A stretch of DNA of 64,000 nt from Bradyrhizobium sp. Ash2021 (GCF_031202265.1 NZ_CP100604.1:1-64000), one strand, 5' to 3'. Positions 40,308 to 50,174 are shown, counted from the first letter of the stretch. Numbers and translations: made by a program. Notes: generated by a model not told the origin, from the letters alone.

Positions 40308-40877
40308 ATGTTTATCCAGACCGAAGCCACCCCTAATCCCGCCACCCTCAAATTCATTCCGGGCCGCATGGTGCTCGACACCGGCACGATGGAATTCGCC
40401 AGCCGCGAAGCCGCGGCGCGCTCGCCGCTGGCGACAAGGCTGTTCGACGTACCCGGCATCACCGGGGTGTTTTACGGCGCCGATTTCGTCACCGTGACCA
40501 AGGCGGACGGCGACTGGCAGCATCTGAAGCCCGCGATCCTCGGCGCCATCATGGAACATTATATGTCCGGTGCGCCGCTGCTCGCCGACGGCAGTGCCGG
40601 CAATGACGAGGCGCTCGACGAGCAAGACGAGTTCTTCAGCGAAGCCGATGCGGAAACGGTCGCGACCATCAAGGACCTGATCGAGACGCGGGTGCGTCCT
40701 GCCGTCGCCAATGACGGCGGCGACATCACCTTCCGCGGCTTCAAGGACGGGGTCGTCTATCTCAACATGAAGGGTTCGTGCGCGGGCTGCCCGTCATCGA
40801 CGGCGACGCTGCAGCACGGCATCCAGAATTTGCTCAGGCATTTCGTGCCCGACGTGGTCGAAGTCCGGCCGATGTGA
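40308..40877 (+). CDS. NfuA/NifU-like iron-sulfur cluster scaffold or carrier
   Basis: Fe-S cluster carrier of 189 residues with the two-domain Nfu architecture. The N-terminal domain is FIQTEATPNPATLKFIPGR and GVFYGADFVTVTK, and the C-terminal NifU-like domain holds the cluster-binding CxxC in LNMKGSCAGCPSSTATL. GVKPAVANDGGDI-type sequence (here VRPAVANDGGDITFRGF) precedes the motif. It probably delivers 4Fe-4S clusters to client enzymes such as MiaB, whose gene lies nearby. The ATG at 40308 follows GGAG. Common names in this clade are nfuA or nifU-like. Confidence 0.93.
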   Translation: MFIQTEATPNPATLKFIPGRMVLDTGTMEFASREAAARSPLATRLFDVPGITGVFYGADFVTVTKADGDWQHLKPAILGAIMEHYMSGAPLLADGSAGNDEALDEQDEFFSEADAETVATIKDLIETRVRPAVANDGGDITFRGFKDGVVYLNMKGSCAGCPSSTATLQHGIQNLLRHFVPDVVEVRPM

Positions 40878-40890
40878 TTTTCGCGTAAGG

Positions 40891-40961
40891 GTGGGCAAAG
40901 GCGCGCTTCGCGCCGTGCCCACCGTCTATCGACGAAATCGTTATGGCGAACGGTGGGCACG
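40891..40961. repeat. GTGGGCA hairpin repeat
   Basis: GTGGGCAAAGGCGCGCTTCG with CGCCGTGCCCAC forms a nested hairpin, and CGGTGGGCACG recurs 60 bases later. It begins the repeat mosaic that fills the gap between nfuA and tsaB. Confidence 0.78.
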
Positions 40962-40962
40962 C

Positions 40963-41003
40963 GGAGCCTGTCATCGGGCGCGAGTTCGCGCGGCCCGGTG
41001 GCT
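40963..41003. repeat. Free-standing GGAGCC hairpin module
   Basis: Same module as found inside the GTCATTGCGAG repeats at 22260-22300, 29169-29209 and 32866-32907, but here without the GTCATTGCGAG arms. This shows that it can exist apart from them. Confidence 0.8.
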
Positions 41004-41026
41004 TTGCCGACCCCTACGAAGTGATT

Positions 41027-41093
41027 CTTCCCGGGCATCCCCCTTTTGGCTGCAACAAAGGCGTGGATGGCCGGGTCAAGCCCGGCCATGACG
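41027..41093. repeat. Partial GTCATGGCCGGG repeat, copy 2
   Basis: Contains CCCGGGCATCC, GCAACAAAGGCGTGGATGGC and GGTCAAGCCCGGCCATGACG, matching inner and outer parts of the copy at 35509-35635 in inverted orientation. Confidence 0.75.
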
Positions 41094-41140
41094 ACGGGAA
41101 CACACGGGTATTTCACCGTGGACAATGATATCGTCGTCCC

Positions 41141-41839
41141 ATGCTGATCCTGGCTATCGATACGGCGCTGGACGCCTGCGCCGCGGCGGTGCTCGACACC
41201 GATGCGAGCAAGATCGTCGCGCAGGAATCGCAGCCGATGAAGCGCGGCCATGCCGAAGCCCTGATGCCGCTGATCGCGCGCGTGATGAAGGCCTCCACCA
41301 TCGGCTTCGCGGCGCTCGATCGCATCGCCGTCACCACCGGGCCCGGCAGCTTTACCGGATTGCGCGTCGGCCTCTCGGCGGCACGCGGCATCGCGCTCGC
41401 CGCCGGCAAGCCGGTAGTGGGGCTGACCACGCTGGCCGCTTACGCCGCGCCGATCGTGGCCGACAATGGCGAGCATCCGATCATCTCCGCGATCGATGCG
41501 CGGCATGACCACGTCTATTTCCAGGTCGTCAGCGGCGACGGCAGTTCGCTGATCCGGCCGCTTGTGGCGCCGATTGCCGAGGCGCTGGCGGCAGCGAAAT
41601 TCGGCGCGCCGCATCTGGTCGGCAACGCCGCCAACATCCTCGCCGACCGCTGGCCGGCGGATGCGCCGCCGCCGCTGCGGATCGATCCGCAGGCCGCGCC
41701 CGATATCGGCTGGGTGGCGTGGCTGGGCGCCGCGGTCAGTCCGGATATGGCGCCGGCGCGGCCGTTTTATCTGCGCGCCCCCGACGCCAAGCCGCCGAAG
41801 GACCCGCTGGCCAATCCCTCGCAGTTCGTTGCACCATGA
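41141..41839 (+). CDS. tsaB: tRNA threonylcarbamoyladenosine synthesis protein TsaB
   Basis: Inactive-ASKHA partner of TsaD in forming t6A at position 37 of ANN-decoding tRNAs, 232 residues. It opens MLILAIDTALDACAAAVL and has the hallmark VTTGPGSFTGLRVGLSAARG. AIDARHDHVYFQV is also typical. rimI follows with a four-base overlap, the usual tsaB-rimI pairing. No promoter is seen; the upstream gap is full of repeats. Confidence 0.95.
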   Translation: MLILAIDTALDACAAAVLDTDASKIVAQESQPMKRGHAEALMPLIARVMKASTIGFAALDRIAVTTGPGSFTGLRVGLSAARGIALAAGKPVVGLTTLAAYAAPIVADNGEHPIISAIDARHDHVYFQVVSGDGSSLIRPLVAPIAEALAAAKFGAPHLVGNAANILADRWPADAPPPLRIDPQAAPDIGWVAWLGAAVSPDMAPARPFYLRAPDAKPPKDPLANPSQFVAP

Positions 41840-42336
41840 TGGCATGGTTTGCAGATTCCCGGCTTGCCGATTGGTGGGGCGGCGGCAGCGCTGCGGTCGA
41901 GCCCGCAAGCCTGCGCGATGCGGCGCGCCTGGCGCAGTTGCACGGCGCATCGTTTCACCGCGGCTGGGGCGAGGGCGAATTCGAGGCGATGCTGACCGAG
42001 CGCAATACGCTGGTGCATCGCCTCCGGCTCGGACGCAAGGTGATCGGCTTTGCGGTATCGCGGCTGGCCGCCGATGAGGCCGAAATATTGTCGATCGCGA
42101 TCGATCCGGGCCAGCGCGGCCGTGGCCTGTCGCGCCAGCTGTTGCTGACGCATCTCGGCCATCTCGCCGGCCGCGGCGTGCGCAAGATATTTCTGGAGGT
42201 CGAGGAAAATAACCGGCCGGCGCGACGGCTGTATGAACGGGCCGGATTTGGCGTCGTTGGCCGCCGCGAGCGCTATTACCAGCAGCCCGGCGGAGAGCAA
42301 TTGAATGCGCTTCTGATGCGGCGCGACTTGTCGTAA
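41836..42336 (+). CDS. rimI: Ribosomal protein alanine N-acetyltransferase RimI
   Basis: GNAT acetyltransferase expected to acetylate the N-terminus of ribosomal protein S18, 166 residues. The acetyl-CoA loop is IDPGQRGRGLSRQLLLTHL, and the C-terminal LEVEENNRPARRLYERAGF followed by VVGRRERYYQQPGGEQLNAL is the RimI pattern. The ATG at 41836 overlaps the tsaB stop; a second ATG follows immediately. An upstream in-frame extension into tsaB is not supported. Confidence 0.92.
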   Translation: MMAWFADSRLADWWGGGSAAVEPASLRDAARLAQLHGASFHRGWGEGEFEAMLTERNTLVHRLRLGRKVIGFAVSRLAADEAEILSIAIDPGQRGRGLSRQLLLTHLGHLAGRGVRKIFLEVEENNRPARRLYERAGFGVVGRRERYYQQPGGEQLNALLMRRDLS

Positions 42337-42417
42337 TATGCGCCCGGTGGCAAAACAGCCCTGCATCGCCCTCCAAGGCTGCCCCCAAGGTTAACGGCTG
42401 CCTCCAAGGCTAAATAC

Positions 42418-42867
42418 ATGACCGCACTGAAATCTTCGTCCGCGCTCAAGAATACCGGTATCGAGGCGCGCTGCGCCGCCACCGGCATGCGCATGACCGA
42501 GCAGCGCCGCGTCATCGCCCGCGTGCTGGCGGATTCGGTCGACCACCCCGACGTCGAGGAGCTCTACCGGCGCTGCGTCGCGGTCGACGACAAGATCTCG
42601 ATTTCGACCGTGTACCGGACCGTCAAGCTGTTCGAGGACGCCGGGATCATCGAGCGGCACGATTTTCGCGAAGGCCGCGCGCGCTACGAGCAGATGCCCG
42701 AGAGCCACCACGATCATTTGATCAATCTGCGCGACGGCAAGGTGATCGAATTCACCTCCGAAGAGATCGAGAAACTGCAGGCCGAGATCGCCCGCAAGCT
42801 CGGCTACAAGCTGGTCGACCACCGGCTGGAATTGTATTGCGTGCCGCTGGACGACGACAAATCCTGA
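42418..42867 (+). CDS. fur: Fur/Mur family metal-responsive regulator
   Basis: Ferric/manganese uptake regulator of 149 residues. The DNA-binding wing domain includes RMTEQRRVIARVLADSVDHP and ISISTVYRTVKLFEDAGIIE. The metal-sensing motif is SHHDHLINLRDGKVIEF. The paired CxxC zinc site of E. coli Fur is absent, as usual for alphaproteobacterial Fur/Mur. In rhizobia the orthologue often responds to manganese (Mur) while Irr and RirA handle iron, so the metal is uncertain. It sits between rimI and a HAD hydrolase, with miaB and phoH beyond, a linkage I associate with Bradyrhizobium. Confidence 0.93.
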   Translation: MTALKSSSALKNTGIEARCAATGMRMTEQRRVIARVLADSVDHPDVEELYRRCVAVDDKISISTVYRTVKLFEDAGIIERHDFREGRARYEQMPESHHDHLINLRDGKVIEFTSEEIEKLQAEIARKLGYKLVDHRLELYCVPLDDDKS

Positions 42868-42871
42868 TGGC

Positions 42872-43555
42872 GTGCAAGACTTGAACGCCAGTTTCGACCT
42901 CATCATCTTCGATTGCGATGGCGTGCTGGTCGACAGCGAAGTCATTTCCTGCCGCGCGCATGCGGAAACCCTGACGCGTCACGGCTATCCGATCACGCCG
43001 GAACAGGTGTGCGATCGTTTCCTCGGCCGCTCGACGCGGCAGGCGACGCGCGAGGTCGAAGCGGAACTCGGCCGCAGCCTGCCGGACGATTTCCACACCC
43101 AGGTCTATGGCGAAATTTTCCGGTTGTTTGCGGAATCGCTGGAAGCCACCCCCCATATCGGCGCGGCGCTGGCCGCGATTGCGCTGCCCAAATGCGTCGC
43201 GTCGAGCGGCCCGCCGGAAAAGATCAGCGCCAGTCTCAATCGGGTCGGATTGTACGACCGGTTCGCGCCGCACATTTTCTCCGCCGTGCAGGTACGCCAC
43301 GGCAAGCCGGCGCCGGATCTGTTTCTGTTCGCCGCCGAACGGATGCAGGCAATGCCCGCGCGCTGCCTCGTGATCGAGGACAGCGTGGCCGGCGTCACCG
43401 CAGCGCTGGCGGCCGGGATGGCCGCGCTCGGCTATCACGGCGGCAGCCACTGCCGTCCGGACACCGCTGACACGCTTCGCGCCGCCGGTGCTGCGGTGAC
43501 GTTTGACGACATGCGGCAATTGCCGGGGCTGATCGGGCGAATCGGGGAAAATTAG
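42872..43555 (+). CDS. HAD superfamily hydrolase (phosphoglycolate phosphatase-like)
   Basis: Haloacid dehalogenase-type phosphatase of 227 residues. The nucleophile motif is IIFDCDGVLVDSEVISCRAH, and the Lys/acid motifs are VRHGKPAPDLFLFAAE and CLVIEDSVAGVTAALAAGM. A four-helix cap lies between. The substrate may be a sugar phosphate or phosphoglycolate; the sequence alone does not decide. The GTG at 42872 lies four bases after the fur stop, so the two are likely co-transcribed; a TTG three codons later is an alternative. Confidence 0.87.
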   Translation: MQDLNASFDLIIFDCDGVLVDSEVISCRAHAETLTRHGYPITPEQVCDRFLGRSTRQATREVEAELGRSLPDDFHTQVYGEIFRLFAESLEATPHIGAALAAIALPKCVASSGPPEKISASLNRVGLYDRFAPHIFSAVQVRHGKPAPDLFLFAAERMQAMPARCLVIEDSVAGVTAALAAGMAALGYHGGSHCRPDTADTLRAAGAAVTFDDMRQLPGLIGRIGEN

Positions 43556-43560
43556 AATTA

Positions 43561-43639
43561 GTCATTCCGGGGCGTGCGAAGCACGAACCCGGAATCGCGA
43601 GATTCCGGGTTCGATGCCGGCGCACCGCCCCGGAATGAC
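43561..43639. repeat. GTCATTCCGG palindromic repeat, copy 2
   Basis: Outer arms GTCATTCCGGGGCG and CGCCCCGGAATGAC, inner arms GAACCCGGAATC and GATTCCGGGTTC. Related to 30893-30970 with a different outer hairpin tip. It begins five bases after the HAD gene stop and precedes miaB. Confidence 0.85.
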
Positions 43640-43727
43640 GTGCTATGTGGCTGGATTTTCCGCCCTTTAGGCTATATTTGACCCCCAGTGCCGCATTGGC
43701 GCCATTCCAGCCCCGCATTCAGGTTCC

Positions 43728-45128
<1,401 letters not shown>

Positions 45129-45132
45129 ACCC

Positions 45133-46188
45133 TTGCCCAAAAGCGCATCGGATTCACCTTCACTCGCTCCCAGCCGCAAATTTGACCGCGACATGCAAAT
45201 TCCACCGGAAACACAGGTCGTCATCGACTTCGACGACAACCGTGCCGCGTCCGCGCTGGTCGGACCTTACGGGCAGAATCTGGCGCTGATCGAGCGGCGG
45301 CTCGGCGTCGTCGTCGATTCGCGCGGCAACCACATCTCGATCGCCGGATCGCGCGATGGCTGCGACGCCGCGCGGCGCGTGCTGGAAGCGCTCTATGCCC
45401 AGGCCACCCAGGGCCACGAACTGGCGCAGGGCGACGTCGAAGGCGCAATCCGCGCCGTGATCGCACAGGGGTCGCTGTTCGAATTCGACGCCAAGACCGC
45501 CAAAACCTCGTTCGAGACCATCAATCTGCGCAAGCGCCCGGTGCGCGCGCGCACCGCGGCGCAGGATTCCTACATCCGCGCGCTGAAGCGCCACGAGATG
45601 GTATTCGGTGTCGGTCCCGCCGGCACCGGCAAGACCTGGCTCGCGGTGGCGCACGCCGCGCAATTGTTCGAGCGCAAGGAAGTCGATCGCATCATCCTGT
45701 CGCGGCCGGCGGTCGAAGCCGGCGAACGGCTCGGCTTCCTGCCCGGCGATTTGCGCGAGAAGGTCGATCCCTATCTGCGCCCGATCTACGACGCGCTCTA
45801 CGACCTGATGGATTCGCGGATCGTGGAGCGGGCGCTGCAGACCGGCGAGATCGAGATCGCACCGCTGGCTTTCATGCGCGGCCGCACGCTGACCAATGCC
45901 GTCATCATCCTGGACGAGGCGCAGAACACCACCTCGATGCAGATGAAGATGTTCCTGACCCGGCTCGGCGAGAACAGCCGCATGATCATCACCGGCGATC
46001 CCTCCCAGGTCGACCTGCCGCACGGCCAGACCTCCGGGTTGGCGGAAGCCGCAAAACTGCTCGACGGCGTTGAGGGCATCGCGCAGGTGAAATTCACCGC
46101 CGAGGACGTGATCCGCCATGAACTGGTGGCGCGGATCGTTGCCGCTTACGAAGGATTGCCGCAAAAGCCGGCAACCGGCAGATCTTGA
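45133..46188 (+). CDS. phoH: PhoH family protein (PhoH-like ATPase)
   Basis: Cytoplasmic ATPase, 351 residues, usually found beside ybeY and thought to act in RNA metabolism. Walker A GVGPAGTGKTWLAVAHAA, LSRPAVEAGERLGFLPGDLR, and Walker B AVIILDEAQNTTSMQMKMF are intact, with ITGDPSQVDLPHGQTSGL after them. The N-terminal ~110 residues hold a KH-like segment. The TTG at 45133 is given; an ATG at 45193 (MQIPPETQVVIDF) is an alternative start. Confidence 0.93.
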   Translation: MPKSASDSPSLAPSRKFDRDMQIPPETQVVIDFDDNRAASALVGPYGQNLALIERRLGVVVDSRGNHISIAGSRDGCDAARRVLEALYAQATQGHELAQGDVEGAIRAVIAQGSLFEFDAKTAKTSFETINLRKRPVRARTAAQDSYIRALKRHEMVFGVGPAGTGKTWLAVAHAAQLFERKEVDRIILSRPAVEAGERLGFLPGDLREKVDPYLRPIYDALYDLMDSRIVERALQTGEIEIAPLAFMRGRTLTNAVIILDEAQNTTSMQMKMFLTRLGENSRMIITGDPSQVDLPHGQTSGLAEAAKLLDGVEGIAQVKFTAEDVIRHELVARIVAAYEGLPQKPATGRS

Positions 46189-46223
46189 TAGCAAAATATT
46201 CGGCCGCGGACCTGCGGCGCGCA

Positions 46224-46286
46224 GGTTCCGGCCGCAACCCAAATGCTGGAACGCCAAACTCTGGAACGCAAACCGCTGGAACGATC
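46224..46286 (+). repeat. Triplicated CTGGAACG unit before ybeY
   Basis: CTGGAACGCCAAA, CTGGAACGCAAA and CTGGAACGAT follow one another about 15-16 bases apart. They lie between the phoH stop and the chosen ybeY start. If translated in the ybeY frame they give a repeated NAGT/NSGT/TAGT peptide. Confidence 0.6.
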
Positions 46287-46793
46287 GTGTCTTCCGTTCT
46301 CCCCCTCACCGAAGTCCTCGTCGTCGCCGACTGCTGGCAGACCGAGCCCGACGCCGAAGCGGTGATACATCGCGCCATCAGCGCTGCGGCCGAGATCGCC
46401 GATGCCGGCGTCGGTGACGCCGAGCTCGCGGTCATGCTGACCGATGATTCCGGCATCCGTACCCTCAACAGCAATTGGCGCGGCATCGACAAGCCGACCA
46501 ACGTGCTGTCGTTTCCGGCACTGCAGCCGACCGGTGCGGGCGCGCCCGACGATGCGCCGCGCATGCTCGGCGATATCGCCATCGCCTTTGAGACGACGCG
46601 CAAGGAGGCCGATGACGAACAAAAGCCGTTCGATCATCATTTGAGCCACCTCGCTGTGCACGGATTCCTGCATTTGATCGGCTACGATCACGAAAAGGAC
46701 GACGACGCCGAAGCCATGGAAAGTCTCGAACAGGAGATTCTCGCGCAGCTCGGCATTCCCGATCCCTATGCGGACCGGGAGCGGATGGACTGA
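46287..46793 (+). CDS. ybeY: Endoribonuclease YbeY (rRNA maturation)
   Basis: Zinc-dependent RNase for 16S rRNA 3'-end processing and ribosome quality control, 168 residues from the GTG at 46287. The metal motif HLAVHGFLHLIGYDH supplies the three His ligands, and LSFPALQ with LGDIAIAFETTR is the other family block. A TTG at 46185, overlapping the phoH stop, would add 34 residues partly encoded by a short triplicated repeat; these are unlike the family, so the GTG is preferred, though weakly supported by its ribosome-binding site. corC follows one base after its stop. Confidence 0.85.
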   Translation: MSSVLPLTEVLVVADCWQTEPDAEAVIHRAISAAAEIADAGVGDAELAVMLTDDSGIRTLNSNWRGIDKPTNVLSFPALQPTGAGAPDDAPRMLGDIAIAFETTRKEADDEQKPFDHHLSHLAVHGFLHLIGYDHEKDDDAEAMESLEQEILAQLGIPDPYADRERMD

Positions 46794-46794
46794 A

Positions 46795-47910
46795 ATGCCA
46801 GACTCCGATCCGATCCATGACAACCCGCGCAACACGCGCAATCTGCCCGCCGTGGTGCCGGAAGGCGAGGTGCTGCGCCCGACCGCCGAAAACTGGCTGA
46901 CGCGGGCGATCCGCACGCTGTTCGGCTGGAAGCCGGGATCGGTCCGCGACGATCTTCAGGTCGTGCTCGACGCCTCGCAGCCCGACGAGGTGGGCTTTTC
47001 GGCGATCGAGCGCACCATGCTGCGCAATATCCTCGGCCTGCACGAACGGCGGATCGCCGACGTGATGGTGCATCGGGCCGACATCGTTGCGGTCAAGCGC
47101 GACATTCCGCTCGGCGAGCTGATGAGCCTGTTCGAGAGCGCGGCGCATTCGCGGCTCGTCGTCTACAACGAAACCCTCGACGATCCCGAAGGCATCGTTC
47201 ACATCCGCGACTTGCTGGTGTTCATGACCGCGCGGGCGCGCGTCGGCGAACCCGGCAAGACCAGGCGCAAGAAGCCGTTCCCGGCCGGGCTCGATCTGCG
47301 CGCCGTCGATCTGGCGCTGCCGCTCGCTGAGGCCAACATCATCCGCAAGCTGCTCTTCGTGCCGCCGTCGATGCGGGCGATCGATTTGCTGGCGCAGATG
47401 CAGGCCTCGCGCATCCATCTGGCGCTGGTGGTCGACGAATATGGCGGCACCGACGGGCTGGTCTCGATCGAGGACATCGTCGAGCAGATCGTCGGCGAGA
47501 TCGACGACGAGCATGACAGCGACGAGCCGCCGGCGATCGTGCGGCAGGCCGACAATTCCTTCATCGCGGACGCCCGCGCCAGCCTCGACGACGCCCGTTC
47601 GGTGATCGGCGAGGATTTCATCACCGGTGAAGCCAGCGATGAGGTCGCCACCCTTGGCGGCTATCTGGTGTCGCAGGTCGGCCGCCTGCCGGTGCGCGGC
47701 GAGGTCATTTCGGGCCCGGGCCAGTTCGAGATCGAAGTGCTCGATGCCGATCCGAGACGCGTCAAGCGCCTGCGCATCGCCATCCGCAAGGAACGTCCCG
47801 CGGCGCGCACGCAGCGCGAAAGCCGTCGCCGCGAAGCTTCCCCCGACGGCAGCACGCCGCAGGCCAATGACAACGCGCCGCCGTCCGGCGATGGAGCCGG
47901 TTCGCAGTGA
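46795..47910 (+). CDS. CorC/HlyC family CBS-domain protein
   Basis: A 371-residue soluble protein of the CorC/YbeX group with tandem CBS domains and a C-terminal transporter-associated domain. IADVMVHRADIVAVKRDIPL and SRLVVYNETLDDPEGIVHIRD mark CBS1; LALVVDEYGGTDGLVSIEDI with VGEIDDEHD marks CBS2 and the linker. The family is linked to magnesium and cobalt efflux or to ribosome fitness, and its gene normally sits beside ybeY and lnt, as here. The last ~40 residues are Arg/Pro-rich. lnt overlaps its stop by four bases. Older annotations call it haemolysin; that is not supported. Confidence 0.92.
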   Translation: MPDSDPIHDNPRNTRNLPAVVPEGEVLRPTAENWLTRAIRTLFGWKPGSVRDDLQVVLDASQPDEVGFSAIERTMLRNILGLHERRIADVMVHRADIVAVKRDIPLGELMSLFESAAHSRLVVYNETLDDPEGIVHIRDLLVFMTARARVGEPGKTRRKKPFPAGLDLRAVDLALPLAEANIIRKLLFVPPSMRAIDLLAQMQASRIHLALVVDEYGGTDGLVSIEDIVEQIVGEIDDEHDSDEPPAIVRQADNSFIADARASLDDARSVIGEDFITGEASDEVATLGGYLVSQVGRLPVRGEVISGPGQFEIEVLDADPRRVKRLRIAIRKERPAARTQRESRRREASPDGSTPQANDNAPPSGDGAGSQ

Positions 47911-49517
47911 AGTCATCCAACAAACTCCGCACCGCCGGTCTCGCGATCATCCTGGCCTGGGGATGGAAGCGCGCCGCCATCGCGCTGGTCGCCGGCGCAT
48001 TGTCGGCGCTGGCGATGGCGCCGTTCAATGCATGGCCGGTATTGTTCCTGACCTTTCCGGTCGCGGTCTGGCTGATCGACGGCGCCGCGGCCGGGCGATG
48101 GCGCGGCGTCCCGGCGGCGGCGATGACGGGCTTCTGGTTCGGGCTCGGCTATTTCGTGCCGGGGCTTTACTGGATCGGCTACGCCTTCCTGGTCGATGCA
48201 CCGACCTTCGCCTGGCTGATGCCGTTCGCGGTGCTGGGCCTGCCGGCCTATCTCGCTCTATTCACCGCGTTCGGCTTCGCGTTGGCGCGCCTGCTCTGGA
48301 CCCGCGACGCGTCGCGTCTGCTCGCGCTCGCGATCAGCCTGACGGCAGCTGAGTGGCTGCGTGGCCACGTGCTGACCGGATTTCCGTGGAATGCATTCGG
48401 CTACGCGCTGACGGAGCCGCTGGCGCTGGCCCAGACCGCCTCGCTGATCGGGCTGTGGGGCATGACGTTCCTGACCGTTGCGATCTTCGCCAGCCCGGCC
48501 GTTTTGATCGACGGCAGTTCGCGCGGACGAAAGCCCTGGATCGCGCCGGTGACGGCGCTGCTGCTGCTCGTCGTCATGGGGATCTTCGGCGCCGTCCGCC
48601 TGACGCTGCTGCCGACGGCGATGACGAAGGTCAAGCTGCGCATCATGCAGCCCAATCTGCAGCAGGACGTCCGTTTCAACTACGCCGCCAAGGCGGACGT
48701 GATGCAAAAATACCTGACGCTGTCCGACCGCGCGTCCGGGCCGCAATCCACCGGCGTGCGCGATGCGCACATCCTGATCTGGCCGGAATCGGCCTTCCCG
48801 TTCTTCCTGACGCGCGAAGCCGATGCGATGGCGCAGATCGCCGATTTGCTGCCCAAGGGCACCGTGCTGATCACCGGCTCGGTGCGCGCGCCTGACGTGC
48901 CGCCCGGCGTCCGCATCACGCGCGCCTACAACTCGATTTATGTCATCGACCATGATGGCAGCGTATTGTCGGTTTACGACAAGCTGCATCTGGTGCCGTT
49001 CGGCGAGTACTTGCCGTTTCAGGACTTGATGGAAAAACTCGGCTTCGTGCAGCTCACGAAAGTTCAGGGCGGGTTCATTCCAGGCACGCGCCGCCGCTCG
49101 ATGGAAATACCGGACGCGCCCCGCGTGCTGCCGTTGATCTGTTACGAAGCGATTTTTCCCGGCAATATTTCGGCGCGCGACGATCAACCCGGCTGGATCG
49201 TCAACCTGACCAATGACGGCTGGTTCGGAATTTCAACGGGGCCCTATCAGCATCTGCAGCAGGCACGCCTGCGCGCGATCGAAGAAGGGTTGCCCGTTGT
49301 TCGTGCAGCCAACACCGGCATTTCCGCGGTCATCGATCCGGAGGGACGAATTGTCGCACGGCTCGATCTTGGCATCGAAGGGGTGCTGGATGCCGGCCTG
49401 CCTGCCGCAATTCCGCCGACGGTTTATGCGCGCACCGGCGATATTCCGGCTGCCACAATTATGGTTGCCGCTTTGTTGCTTGTCATCCGGCGCAGAATTT
49501 CGCGGCGAAATTCCTGA
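47907..49517 (+). CDS. lnt: Apolipoprotein N-acyltransferase Lnt
   Basis: Inner-membrane enzyme that N-acylates lipoproteins after signal-peptide removal, 536 residues. An N-terminal membrane domain of about six helices is followed by a nitrilase-like periplasmic domain whose Glu-Lys-Cys triad is visible in LIWPESAFPFFL, VYDKLHLVPFGEYLPF and LICYEAIFPGN. The start is GTG overlapping the corC stop (GTGA). It ends the miaB-phoH-ybeY-corC-lnt run; the following HTH gene has its own leader. Confidence 0.95.
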   Translation: MKSSNKLRTAGLAIILAWGWKRAAIALVAGALSALAMAPFNAWPVLFLTFPVAVWLIDGAAAGRWRGVPAAAMTGFWFGLGYFVPGLYWIGYAFLVDAPTFAWLMPFAVLGLPAYLALFTAFGFALARLLWTRDASRLLALAISLTAAEWLRGHVLTGFPWNAFGYALTEPLALAQTASLIGLWGMTFLTVAIFASPAVLIDGSSRGRKPWIAPVTALLLLVVMGIFGAVRLTLLPTAMTKVKLRIMQPNLQQDVRFNYAAKADVMQKYLTLSDRASGPQSTGVRDAHILIWPESAFPFFLTREADAMAQIADLLPKGTVLITGSVRAPDVPPGVRITRAYNSIYVIDHDGSVLSVYDKLHLVPFGEYLPFQDLMEKLGFVQLTKVQGGFIPGTRRRSMEIPDAPRVLPLICYEAIFPGNISARDDQPGWIVNLTNDGWFGISTGPYQHLQQARLRAIEEGLPVVRAANTGISAVIDPEGRIVARLDLGIEGVLDAGLPAAIPPTVYARTGDIPAATIMVAALLLVIRRRISRRNS

Positions 49518-49576
49518 CACCGTCACTTTGCCGAATGTTGCCGATGTGGAAATTCCCGCATGCGCTAATCCACGGG

Positions 49577-49740
49577 TTGACAGACTGTCCGTGTACTTCG
49601 CATTCTAGGGTTCCAATCAAGAACAGAACCCCAGTCAGTTCATTGCTCATCCGCATGCTTCCCGATCCTCCGAGCAGGATTTGACGATACTGGCGCCTGA
49701 GGCATACTTCGCATTCGTCATGCCTCATCCTCTGGGCGCC
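49577..49740 (+). promoter_or_regulatory. Leader of the HTH regulator: promoter, direct and inverted repeats
   Basis: TTGACA at 49577-49582 is a consensus -35, with a weak -10 (CATTCT) 18 bases on. TACTTCGCATTC occurs twice, at 49594-49605 and 49705-49716. The second copy lies inside the inverted repeat TGAGGCAT/ATGCCTCA (49698-49705 and 49720-49727), itself flanked by GGCGCC on both sides. The arrangement looks like an operator, perhaps for autoregulation by the HTH protein. Confidence 0.4.
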
Positions 49741-49757
49741 TCCTAGGAGTGTTGGAG

Positions 49758-50174
49758 ATGTCGACCAAAGCGCCCAACCCTGTTGACAAATATGTCGGCA
49801 GCCGTGTTCGCATGCGGCGCATCATGCTGGGCATGAGCCAGGAAAAGCTCGGCGAAGCATTGGGCCTCACCTTCCAGCAGGTTCAGAAGTACGAAAAGGG
49901 CACCAACCGGGTCGGCGCCAGCCGCCTGCAGCAGATCTCCGAAATATTGCAGGTGCCGGTTTCCTTTCTGTTCGATGGCGGCCCGAGCGGGGCCGTCAAC
50001 AGCGAAGGCTTCAGCGAGGGCACCTCGCCGGCCTATGTTTCCGATTTTCTCGCAACCTCGGAAGGCCTGGCTCTGACGCGCGCCTTCACGCGCATCGGCG
50101 ACGCCAAGCTCCGCCGCAGCATCGTCGAACTGGTCGAACAGATCGCCGCCCGCGAAGGCCCCGACAAGCGCTGA
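49758..50174 (+). CDS. Helix-turn-helix (XRE/Cro-CI) transcriptional regulator
   Basis: A 138-residue regulator widely conserved in Rhizobiales at this position. The N-terminal XRE domain reads VDKYVGSRVRMRRIMLGMSQ, EKLGEALGLTFQQVQKYEKG and RVGASRLQQISEILQVPVSF. The C-terminal half is a helical segment ending VELVEQIAAREGPDKR. Targets are unknown. The ATG at 49758 follows GGAG; an upstream in-frame start adds only three residues. In many alphaproteobacteria metK comes next; here it does not. Confidence 0.9.
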   Translation: MSTKAPNPVDKYVGSRVRMRRIMLGMSQEKLGEALGLTFQQVQKYEKGTNRVGASRLQQISEILQVPVSFLFDGGPSGAVNSEGFSEGTSPAYVSDFLATSEGLALTRAFTRIGDAKLRRSIVELVEQIAAREGPDKR

